Assembly: GCA_037176905.1 (NCBI GenBank)
Contig: JBBBWG010025779.1
Span: forward strand, 14,472 to 73,151
From: Azolla pinnata
Lineage: Eukaryota > Streptophyta > Polypodiopsida > Salviniales > Salviniaceae
DNA: 58,680 nucleotides
Direction of reading: 5' to 3'
Below are positions 12,100 through 23,800 of this stretch, one piece after another; position 1 is the first letter of the stretch, and every line of letters begins with the position of its first letter. The notes below the pieces were generated by a model, which was given only the letters and a program-made list of their open reading frames with translations, had not been told where the DNA came from and made no database searches. The position numbers and the translations under genes were made by a program.

Positions 12100-12800
12100 T
12101 AAAAACTCGAATAAAAAAAAGTTTTAAAGACATGAGTTGCCATTAAATATAAGTGATTTGGACCCAACAAAACTTGGTTGGTGGTTGAATATAGGCTCTC
12201 TCGAATGGGGCGCTAAAGATCTTCAAGATAAAGCATCTGTCTTTTCTTATTACACTCCGAGGCAATATGTGATGAGAATATCAAAGCGTGTAAGAAATTG
12301 TACCTATTGAGTTTGATGACGACTTAAGACTCGAGATATTTAAAAATATGTGAGGTTCTTGTGAACATTTTGTGAGGAGAACCTTCTAAAAGGTGATATC
12401 ACTGCTCAAATGAGTCGACAATAGTCAAAAGCTCTTTACCATGTATCTCATAATTAATTTCTATAGTTTTAAAGTTACATGAATGAAACACAACTACATG
12501 TAGTTTCCGACCATTATTTGCTATCTACGACAAGATACTTCCTAACGCAAAATCAAAGGCTTCTACTTTTAATAACAAAAGGCTTAGAGAGGTCAGCACA
12601 CATGAAAATAGGAGTTGATGTAAATGTTTGCTTTAACGTATCAAACGTTTTAGTTGCACTAACATTTCAAGTAAATGTTTTGTTCTTCTAAGTGAGCTCT
12701 ATAAGAGGCATCACGAACTTCAAATAGTTCTTAATAAATTTATGATAAAATCTTACGTACTCCACTTTGATACATTCATAAGTTCATGTGTATTTATCAA
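12100..12800 (-). pseudogene. Ty3/gypsy RNase H fragment, second partial copy
   Basis: On the minus strand from about 12730 down, broken frames read FDTLKQTFTSTPIF, ADLSKPFVIK, then NYEIHGKELLTIVDSFEQ and HLLEGSPHK. These are RT-connection and RNase H signatures of gypsy elements. On this strand the RNase H lies upstream of the RT fragment at 12091-11276, opposite to the order inside one element. Two partial copies must therefore be juxtaposed. Confidence 0.75.
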
Positions 12801-12966
12801 TTTCATTTGTTATAAAATGCAGTTTGAAATTCTTGAATATCTCTATTTTTTGTACTTTTTTTTATACATGTGTGAATAATCATGGGACATTACCAAGTTC
12901 TGGGCATAATAGATGTGGGAAATTGCGCAATCACAATGCAAGAAACATAAGTGTGGTAAATATAAC

Positions 12967-13190
12967 GTCCTTGACACACCCATTGATATGTCAAATTTGG
13001 CTACAAGGTTGCAATAAATACGCGTAAATGCACGATAAATACACGATAAATGCATGACAAATGTGTGACAAATTATAGTGGTCCTTGACACACCCGTTCA
13101 TGACAGGTCAAATTTGGCTACAAGGTTGCAGTAAATACGCGGTAAATGCACGATAAATATACGATAAATGCGTGGAAATATACGGTAACC
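12967..13190. repeat. 114-bp tandem duplication
   Basis: GTCCTTGACACACCC starts at 12967 and at 13081. Both are followed by TCAAATTTGGCTACAAGGTT and by runs of CGATAAAT(A/G)C units. Confidence 0.85.
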
Positions 13191-13544
13191 CTACAACAGA
13201 AACTAACTGCCTTATAACAAGCTAAACCCTTAGAATTGGAGGAGTTGAATATGGGTGTATTTGGAGCCCCTAATAAAAAAACCGGTTAGAGAAGAGTTTA
13301 AACAAAGCATAGTATCTATGCTTACCACTTATAAAAATGTTTTGTGGTCCTGTGAAGGCATAAGATGATTGGACCCAAAATTTTATCAACATCAAATAAA
13401 CCTTGGTGTGTTAATATCACACTTGGTAAGGATGCAATTCCCATCTAACAATAATGATACCGGTTGAATCCATATTACATTCCTAATTAAGTCAATAAAG
13501 AGATCGACAAGTTATTACATATATGGTTCATTAGACTAGTCAAG

Positions 13545-14600
13545 AAAGCTAGTTGGTTGAGTTATATCGTGTAGTCCCAAAGAAGAACCGCAAGATTTTA
13601 GTGTGCTTAGATATTGAGCTTAGATTATAATAAGCTCAATAGAGGGATAATTAATAATATATTTGCACTACCATTTACAGATGGTATTCTAGACACAATA
13701 GAAAAACATGAAATATATAACTTTTTAAATGGGTTTAATAGATATAACCAAATACAAATGGCCTCAAACGATTAAGAGAATATAACATTTATCATAGAAA
13801 GAGAGTCTTTGCGGCCATGTTAATACTGTTTGGTTTCAAAACAACCGTAATAACATTTCAATGCATCATCTCGAAGATATTTTGTAGAATTATACAAGTT
13901 GTTTCAGTTGATTTTGTAGTGTATGTAGCACGAAGGACTAACATTTGCATTGTTCATAGCTATGCTTGCGATGATATAAATTAGCACGACTAAGCCTAAA
14001 TCCAATAAAATGTGCTTTTTTTGTGACAACTAACATGTTTCTAGGACAAATTGTTAGTAAAGAAGAGGACCTAAGAGAGGCCAAAGCAATAGTGAATGCA
14101 CAAGCACCAAGCAACGCAAAAACATTAAGTCGATTTTTGGGGCAAATTTGATGCCATAGCTAGATGTTGCATTAATTAAGAGATTTTGCAACCTCATTAT
14201 ATTCACCGATTTTTGAACCCATGGAAGAAAGTCCTACCAAACCTTAAAAGTGATATTAGCGAAAGTATAACTCATTTAACCACCCAACTGGGATGAACCA
14301 TTCCATGTATTTGTGGACACAATCATATTGATTCAATGATGTGCCGTGTTGGTTCAACAAGTATATTACGCAAGCTAAGCAAAATTATATTATTATTGAA
14401 CAAAAAGTGTTAGAGATGATTTATAACGGACAACGCAAGACAAAATTGTTCTACTATTGGGTAAAAAGTTCATTTTTTATATGGATCATTCAACCCAATT
14501 GTACCTGATAGTGAAAGCTTCATTGATAGGAAAATTAGCTCAATAGACATTGTTTTCAATTAGTCTGAGGTTGGTCTGAGGTCGACATTAAACTTGGGGA
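13545..14600 (+). pseudogene. Ty3/gypsy RT-RNase H fragment, plus strand
   Basis: Broken plus-strand frames give VVPKKNRKILVCLD, then ALPFTDGILDTIEKHEIYNF, then FNRYNQIQMAS. Further on come FHVFVDTI, a VYYAS-like motif, and KKFIFYMDHSTQLYLIVKAS. These are RT palm and RNase H motifs of a gypsy lineage different from the minus-strand copies. Many stops and frameshifts show long decay. Confidence 0.75.
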
Positions 14601-16600
14601 GAAGTGAGGCTTAGAGAGACCTTAATCCCACCAAGGGCATTATACAAGGGAGCAAGAGAGAGGCACAACTTGAGAGAGAAAAACAGTCTCAAATCCTCAT
14701 TAGAAGGTAATTACAAGGCTAGGGTTTCACCAGGTCAAATACACATTTACACTTGGATGCATAAGACATATATACATACCACAATGCCCCGATAACACCT
14801 TATAGGCTTGTAAAATAGTGCCTTACACAATTGAACCATGCAAAATTCTTTGATAAAGAATCAAAGGTTTCATTATGTCTTCGTGATGTTTTGGCTTTAA
14901 CAAAGTATAATTTTCTCCCATTTCATTTTACCCTGACTTCACTTTTTTATTTTGCAATCCAACTTACCCCGGTGCAAAGAGCACATCTAAACTTTCGAAC
15001 TAGTTTACATTCCATATCTCTAAATACCTCTGCGGAATGTAACTTACCTTAGTACAAATAACACATCTAAACTTTCAAACTACTTTATTTTTTATCTCTA
15101 AATACCTTCGCAAAATATAATGGTTGAACTAATGACCTCATAGTTCTCACCAAACAACCTTTTCAATTTCGGTACACTTATCTTTTTAGTTTTATTATTT
15201 CATATAGTTCCTTTTAGCTTTTATATCGCATGTCTCCTATTCTTAGTATTCTCAACTCGTTTCTCTTCTCTTCTCCACATTCTTAGCTTGCTTCTTGCTG
15301 ACTTGCAATTGGCTCCTTTGCATGTTGTGGTCGTGGCATCTTTATGAACATCTATTACATGGCTACTACATGTCCATCGTTACATGGATAGTCGCGAATC
15401 ACGACTCACACCTATATGTGTGTATATTGCACATTTATAAGCATATAATTACATATATTATGTGTTCTATAATATATTTTCTCCAAGGTTTAAAATTAGA
15501 TGCAAGATAGACATATTCTCTATATATTGTGTTTGAGTTGGGGTCCAATGATACCTTTATCAATCTCCTCTAATAGGATCTCCTTCATCATCTTGTCGAG
15601 CATGAGCTTTGTGGAGCTATTGGTGAAGATGCTCCAAGAAATTGAAAGTTTTCTTCTCCTTGGTCACATTGAAATAAATGTTCACGGTCACATGTATTTG
15701 GATTGTTGAATAATCAAAAAAAATTTAGAGACATGGAACTAAGTTTGCACTTGTGACAAATTGCTTTCATTCGAGCTTAGGTAATGATGACATTCTGCAT
15801 CATCTCCTTTCACGTGACAAAGGTTTTTTTATATGGTTAACTTTTGAACCTTGTAGCTCACACTGAAGGCTGAAACCATTATTACTATGAATGTTAGTCG
15901 CTACAATTTTTCTTTATCCTTCCTTAGCTCGACTCTTCGTTGATCCAAGCGTGCCTTTATAACGTTGCTGGGAACTTGTGTAGATCAGCACTCATATTGA
16001 ATTTGCTGATATAATTAGTCAAGCTTGACAATATTTAGTTGTCAATTCTTGTTCTTCTTATACTTGTCACAACTTGGACTCGATTTCCCTCTTACACCAC
16101 TTGTTGGTGGCTATGTAGATGCCACTCAACAATCTTTATTGACTCTTGTTGATATCTTGTGATTATAACAAACAGAATATATTATGTAAACGAATAGAAA
16201 GAATTATTGTAGTAAAACTTAATCATATGCATATGCAAGAGGTCAACCCAATCACCTTGTCCCAAAGTAACCTCAACACTTTGAGGTTCAATATTTGGAA
16301 AGAACAAATGCAGATTGTTTGATCATCAAAGCCTAACAATAGATCTCATCAATCTCACACGCAATGAAAAAATGCCTTGACGAGAACAAAGAATCAGATT
16401 CTTGAGCACAAATAAATAAAATGATGAAGAATGGCATGCTCTACTTTTGGGGCTGACCACTTCATCAACATGATGGGACTTGTTCATTACAGTAGGGCAA
16501 AAACTACTTATGAAGCAAGCACTAGTGCCATGCAAGTTTTATAATTGCTTTCCCATTGCATATGATAATTTCAATAGGATTCACTATAAGCTTCAGCCGA
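14601..16600. other. Probable decayed retroelement sequence, no intact gene
   Basis: No ORF above 75 residues has a recognisable domain. The minus strand near 15560-15640 reads LMLDKMMKEILLEEIDKGII, faintly like the segment before a gypsy RT. That identification is weak. Confidence 0.4.
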
Positions 16601-16610
16601 TCAAATTCAA

Positions 16611-17550
16611 CATCGTAGCAAGAGCAAGTTACAGTTCTGCTCGGAATGCGACAAACTCCATGATCTACAGCTTCTCGAGGAGTTGACAAACTTGGAATCG
16701 CTGTAAGAAGCCCAAGCACATCAGATCTAAATGTTCAAGCCAAAGCAATTAGACCTCACCACCATAATCACCATCACCATCCTGAGCATGATTGAAAACA
16801 TCGTAGCAAGATAAGTTACAAATCTGCTCGAAATGCAACAAATTCCAGGATCTACAACAAGTTGAGGGGCTGACAAACTTGGAATTGCTGTAAGAAGCCT
16901 GGGCACATGAAATCCAAATGTTCAAGCCAGTGCAATCAAACTTCACCCGCAGTAATCATCATCACTAGCATGACCATGATTGACAACATTGTTGCAGAGA
17001 AGTTACAGAAATGCTCCGAATGCGACAAATTCCAGGATCTACAGCAATTCAATGAGTCGACAGGCTTGAAATTGTTGTAAGAAGCCCGGACACATCAAAT
17101 CCAAATGTTCAAGCCAGATCAATCGGACCTCACCACCGTAATCATCATCATCACCATCACGACCATGATCGACAACATCGTAGCAGAAGCAAGTTACAGT
17201 TCTGCTCCGAATGCAACAAACTCCAGAACCTGCAGCAAGTCGAGGAGCTTGCAGTCGCTGTAAGAAGCCCGGGCACATCAGATCCAAAATGTTCAAGCCA
17301 GAGCAATCAGACCTCGCCACAGTAATCACCATCGCCATCATGGCCACGATCAGCAAGCATCGTAGCAGGATCTACAGCAAGTTACAGCTCTGGTTGGAAC
17401 GCGACACAGATTCCGGGATCTGCAGCGAGTCGAGGAGCTGACAGACTCGGGAACGAATCGCTGTAAGAAGCCCGGGCACATCAAATCCAGAATGTTCAAG
17501 CCAGATCAGACCAAGACCTCACCACAGTAATCATCATCACCATCATGACC
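16611..17550. repeat. Five-copy tandem array of about 187 bp upstream of transportin-1
   Basis: Units begin at about 16611, 16799, 16989, 17176 and 17359 with CAT(C/T)GT(A/T)GCA. Each contains CTGCTC(G/C)GAATGC, then CTGTAAGAAGCC, then CAAATGTTCAAGCC, then a CAT/CAC run. In copy 4 one frame reads CSRCKKPGHIRSK, close to a CCHC zinc knuckle, and another reads a run of His before CSECDKLQ. No continuous frame spans the array. Confidence 0.85.
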
Positions 17551-17559
17551 ATGATCCTT

Positions 17560-17656
17560 CATCCTCTCTCTCCACATCCTCTCTCTCCACATCCTCTCTC
17601 TTCACATCCTCTCTCTTCCATCTTGTCATAAGACACTCGCTCATTCTCTCTCTAAA

Positions 17657-17713
<57 letters not shown>

Positions 17714-17723
17714 TCTCTCTCTC
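17560..17723. repeat. 15-bp minisatellite and (CT)n in the transportin-1 leader
   Basis: Four units of ATCCTCTCTCT(C/T)CAC are followed by (CT)n from 17661. The tract ends about 170 bases before the transportin ATG and probably lies in the promoter or 5' UTR. Confidence 0.9.
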
Positions 17724-17896
17724 AGCTTCGCCGTGTGAAGCTTCCGATCTCCGCCTCAGATCGAACCCTAAGCTCATCCATCCGTCGTCTTCTGCTTCGC
17801 TTTACGATCTTCTGCCAGGGTCGCGCCGGAGCACAAGCTCGATCCCCATAGCCCGCCCCCGCTTCCGGCTCCCCCCCCGCCCCCTTCCCTTCGGCC

Positions 17897-20800
17897 ATGG
17901 CTACTGCCCCAACCTGGCAACCTCAAGACCAAGGATTGAAAGAGATTTGCTCGCTTCTCCAGGAGCACAGAGCTCCCAGCTCCGATCAGTCCCGTGTTTT
18001 CCAGCAGTTGCAGCAGTTCAGTCAGCTCCCGGATTTCAACAATTACCTCGCTTTCATACTCTGCCATGGCGAGGTACTTTTGCTTCCCTTTCGCTTGTAT
18101 TCCTTGTTTCCCCCAGGAAGCATTCGAATGCGTACATCATGTCTTGCATCACGTTTCGCTTCAAGAAAAGTGGAACTGATGAACAATTTGTGCTTTTGTA
18201 ATCTGATCTTTCTTTCAATTGTGTTTACCATTAAGATGCTGGCAATTAGGCCAGAGGAACGCGGAATCCTTTTAAACTGTTGTAAGTGCTAGCTGATCGG
18301 GAATCAACCCATATTTAGCTTCATTATGCTGTAAGAAAAATGACACATTTGAACTATTTCATATGACATTTGATCACTACGAAATCATTTAACTTGCAAG
18401 AAAGATCATGTGTTTTGATCTTTCCTCAATCATTTCTCAATGTCGAATGTTTCATGGACGGATTGAACAATTTCATATGTAAGTTAATCTCAATGTACAC
18501 CTACGATTGAACTTTAAAACGTTCCACTAGCACGGAAGATGATGTTTTTGAACAAATTCAAAATGATTGTATTACATGTTTAGAGAATGGATAGCAAAAC
18601 TTCTGAAATCAGTGTATAGGCATTTGATTAACATTATTGCACTTGGGTTTACGAGGCTACCAGGGAAGTGAAATTTATGGATCTTCTATTTAGCCCTAAG
18701 GATTATGCACAAGTTTATTCATTTGGATCTATCAATATGGGAATTGATTATATATTGATCCATACGTTTCTATAGAAAACAATTTGTATGTATTTTGATT
18801 AGATTTAAAGTCATACCTTGAGATTTCTCTGTGATTAGGAAGCTAGAAATTATTCATACTTCGCTTAGCAATACTACCATTGCAATGGAACCTTGAAATC
18901 AACTCATATGCATTGTGATATCGTGAGATGAAGTTGTCATATTAAACCTTCCTAAATGATGAGACAAGTTCATCTCAGAATCTTTGAACCATTTCAATTT
19001 AAACCAAATTCTGACTTAGTAATTTGTGCGAGGAAGGTTGAACTCTTGTGCCATATCTTATGATATTTGAACTTGGCTTAAAGTATGTCCAGATTGTGCA
19101 TGCAACTTAATTCCCTGATTATACTGGAGGCTTCTATATGAGGATGAACTGGACTTTGGAATTTTCATGTGGTAGAATTTGTCTTCTCTTTGTGGATCTC
19201 GTGACAATAACTGAATCATAGGCATTCATTCTGCTGTCTTTCTCAGCAAACCACTCCATATTTATTTTCGTGCAACTTAATCATGCTTATAATATGATTC
19301 TAGTAGGAAGGTAAACACTTTGGCTGTTCTGAGGAGAAGATCTACATCATCCGTGTATTTTAATCTGTAGCCTATTCTAGAAACATTAACATGGGTGTAC
19401 TTCCTAATAGGTTGATAGAGTCAGTTTCACAATTTTCATTACAGACAACAGTCTAGATGTGTCTGGTTGTTTCATATTCATGTTTAGCCCTAAGATGATA
19501 TGAAGGGATTTGAAACTTTTACCATCACAATCACATCGAGTTTAGTGCTGAAGATCAGCGTATTTGGGTTTTAGTACAGAATGATGAGAAATCTTATGCA
19601 CTTATTAATATGAGGTTATTTATTTAATTCATAGCTATGAATTCATGTCGGTCTCCTTTTTTTATTCTCAACATTTAATTCTAGTTACATTATATACACA
19701 CATTAGTATGTTTGTAGGTCCTACACTATTTGGTTAAGCTTGCAATAATGCTAATACCTCTCATACCGATCTCAACGATAGATAAGCTACCAATTGACAG
19801 CATTACAGCCCACAGCTGCATATGTTTGTTTGCTTTGTCTATGCATTGTTGTTTCGTTAGCTGTTTTCTGGGTTTTAATCTCTCAACATTTCATTCTAGT
19901 ATTTTTCTAAATCTAGAGATATTTGGACAGGGCCAACCTGTTGAAGTTCGTCAAGTAGCTGGGTTACTTTTAAAGAACAGTCTGAAAGTGCACTACACAA
20001 CACTTATCCCTTCTTATCAAGAGTACATCAAAGCTCAGCTGATGCCATGTCTTGGCTCATCTGATAGAAATATCCGGGCAACTGTTGGAACAGTTATATC
20101 TGTCATCGTACAACAAGGACAAGTGAAAGGTTGGCCCCAGTTGTTGAATGCTCTTCTTCAGTGTATCGAAAGCAATGATTATAACCATGCAGAGGGTGCA
20201 TTGGGTGCACTTTCGAAGGTTGGTTGTATTCTTTATACACATGTTTGGCTGTCCGAATGTTTTCTCCATTTCAACAGCATCTGCACTCTTCATAAGAAGA
20301 CTCTTGTGTTTTCTAAAATTCTTGCTAGATATGTGAAGACAGCCCGCAGGAATTGGATGCAGATGTTCCAGGTGTTTCTGAGAAGCCTATAAATGTCTTT
20401 TTACCAATATTGCTCAAGGTTTGCACTTCTTCCTGCCATGCTTCAAAGTTTGAATTTTCACATGATTTTCTGTCTCATATGGTTTTGTTTCATTGAAATA
20501 TTTCTAGATGTTTTCATCACCACATGCTACACTTCGGAAATTGGCGTTGAGCTCAGTAAATCAGTTTATAGTTTTAATGCCAACTGTGAGTGTTGAAAAG
20601 TATTCATTTGTTTGCTATAGTGGGTTGGTTTGATTGTATTCGATTGTGTAGCCAAACTAGCACAGCTATGAGATCCGTGTGTGTTTATTTTTATCGAGTT
20701 ACATTAAAAGGTTTCTATCAATTGGGGGCCAGGCATTATATGTTAACATGGACAACTATTTGCAAGGAATTTTCACACTTGCCACTGATTCTGCAGCTGA

Positions 20801-23800
20801 AGTCCGAAAGTTGGTATGCCATGCACTTAAGTTGTTTGTTACTAAAAGTTTAGCTATAGTTTCATCCATTATATACATTTTCATATTTCATGCATGATGC
20901 ACATGTCAGCAGACATAATTATACCAATTTCAACATTTGTTACAGGTGTGTGCTGGCCTGGTACAGCTCCTAGAGGTTCATCCAAGCTATTTACAAGTGA
21001 GGAAGTGCATGTTTTCTTACTTCTAGTTGCATTTTTTGAAGAAAGAGTCTGTATATGAATCATTTATCACGTGTATCTTCGTGTTTCAGCCTCACATCAT
21101 GAATGTTATCGAATATATGCTGCAAGCGAACAAGGATTCTGATACTGAAGTAGCATTGGAAGCATGCGAGTTTTGGTAGGGTAGAGTCGACATTAATGTT
21201 CTGAACTTGGGTACTCAAAAGTTATTCAATAAAATTTTGATACGGATATTTCAGGTCGACCTTTTGTGAAGCACGCCTGTCTCCTGAGCTGCTAAGAGAG
21301 TACTTACCTCGGCTTATTGGGGTAGTTGCTTGTTTAATAATCTAGGCCCATGTGAATGAATGTACCATTTTACTTCATGGATCTCTCAGTGTTATGCTAA
21401 CTCACGATTTTATGAAACTGGCAGATTTTACTGTCAAATATGATATATGCGGAAGATGATGAAGCCCTTCTTGATGCAGAGGTCGATCTCTTCTGTTGTT
21501 AAAAATATGTTTAGTTATTTATGTGGCTTTTTCATTGACAAATGATTATTTCAGGATGATGAGTCAGTCCCAGATAGGGATCAAGTAAGTGTCTTTAACT
21601 GGTGCAAGCCTTATTAAACACAGCTAAGAGTACAAATAATTCTAATTGATTCATTCTGCATCTGTCGTTACAGGATATAAAACCAAGGTTCAAGCAATCA
21701 CGCCTACATGGCTCTACTGGTGAAGAAGAAGAAGAGGTTCTCATTTGTAGGATGTTCTGTATTTAGAAATGATTTTATGTTTTCTTGTTCTTTTGCCGAA
21801 CTTTTTTTACTCTTTGCCAGGATGAGGACATTGTCAATTCTTGGAACTTGCGCAAATGTAGTGCAGCAGGGCTTGATATTATGTCTTCAGTTTTTGGGGA
21901 TGAAATGCTTCCAATGTTGATGCCGTTATTGCAGGTTGTACAACTAACCTGTCTGCAGTTATATACAGCACTGCACCCAAAAATTATTTATGATAAATGG
22001 ATAAGATTAACTCTTGAATCAATTGTTGTTGTGGCTTCCATAGCCTTTCAAAGAGAGTTGGATAAGCCATTGAGAAACTGGATACGTGATGTATTATAGG
22101 AAATCTACCCCTCTGTTTCTGTTTCTGTTTGTGTGTTTCTCCTGTGCTGACTAGTTGAAAGCCAAAATCTCACTAACATATTGGCTTGACATTGTCTCAG
22201 AAAAATTTGGAAAGTAAAGGAGACACTCATTGGAAAGAGAGGGAGGCAGCAGTCCTGGCATTGGGTGCGGTTGCTGAGGGTTGCATAAATGGTCTTCTTC
22301 CCCATTTGGCACAGGTAAAAGCATAAAATTTGGAGCAGTTTGAACTAATTAGTTCGAACATTGCAACTATCTTGCAAATTATTAAAAAGGCTTTTGAGAT
22401 GACCTACACATTTTTGCATCTGATTGGAGGCATTCCTGCAGATTGTTTCTTTTCTTCTACCTCTCTTAGAAGATAAATGCCCACTTGTTCGCAGTATAAC
22501 CTGCTGGACTCTTTCTCGCTATAGCAGATGGATAGTGCAGGTATGTGTGATCTAAATCTAGGGTTTAGGGTTTAGGGCTACCTGAAACTGTCAGATTCTG
22601 GTGGTATCTCAATTGCTTATGCACACAAATTGATGGCCACTTTCATGTCTGTGCCAGGCAGCTATCCATCCAGAGGGTCATGTCCAGTTTGATAATGTGC
22701 TAACTGGCATATTGCGTCGTATCTTGGATAACAATAAAAGAGTTCAGGAGGCTGCCTGCTCAGCATTTGCCACACTTGAAGAGGTAACTTTTTGGTAGCT
22801 GAGCTTGTAATTTCCAAGCGGCTGATACATCTCACCGTGTGCAGCTTCTGTATAAAACAGTCTTGTAATATGATCATGTATCAACTTTCATGATTGCAAT
22901 TAGTACAAGATGTTAGTGATATGGATAATCCGGACCACAAGTGGTTCTCTATGTCTGCTGCATGTGTGAATGGGATGGCCTAGTATCTATATGTTTCTGC
23001 TTTGATGGAGCAAGGATTTTGTATACAACATAGAACATAGGTATTATTGTCAAGTTGCTCATCAGCAAATGATTGTAATTACAAGAGAGCAGTAGGGCTT
23101 GAGACATCTCGGAAACAAGTATTCAAAGATCATATTTATGAGGAAGATTATGGATAAGCGACACATGCCCATGTTGTTTTAACTTCCTATTGCTGCCAAA
23201 ATAATTAATAAAAAAGTATCTGCCATTCTTTATGGTAGCTTAAAATAATTGTAGAATAGTACGGATAATTTCATTAAATTGTTTATCATGTGCCAATCAA
23301 CAATTTTTCAACATGTTTTCCCACTTGAATAAGAATTTGTTTCAAGATTGTGCATAAACTCATCGATTCAGTACATTTTATGATTCAGGAAGCAGCTGAA
23401 GAATTGACTCCTCGACTGGATTTGATCTTGCAGCATCTAATGTTTGCATTTAGTAAATATCAGGTAAGACATGTGAAATAAGCATATATTTTTCTGAAGA
23501 AACGGATTGAAGCAGCATGAAAAACCTTGACCTACTATACACAATTTCTGAGATTTGACTTGTTGCTAGGGACTTGGTGATTCATAGGCATCTTGCTTTA
23601 CAAATGATGCTCATAGATGTTTATACAAAAGGTTTAAGACATTTGAAAGTAATTTGCAATTCCAGAACATTATTTTAGTAGAATCATTTATCCTCCAACA
23701 TGGCTGCTCTCCTGAAGGATAAGATTTGGTATGCCTGACTGTGCTTACAATTCGTAAGTGCTAACACTGATTTATTTGTCAAATTTAGTACAAGTTTTTC

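Noticed and set aside
16611..17550. CRISPR array
   Set aside because: Units are contiguous 187-bp tandem repeats without spacers, in a plant nuclear genome.
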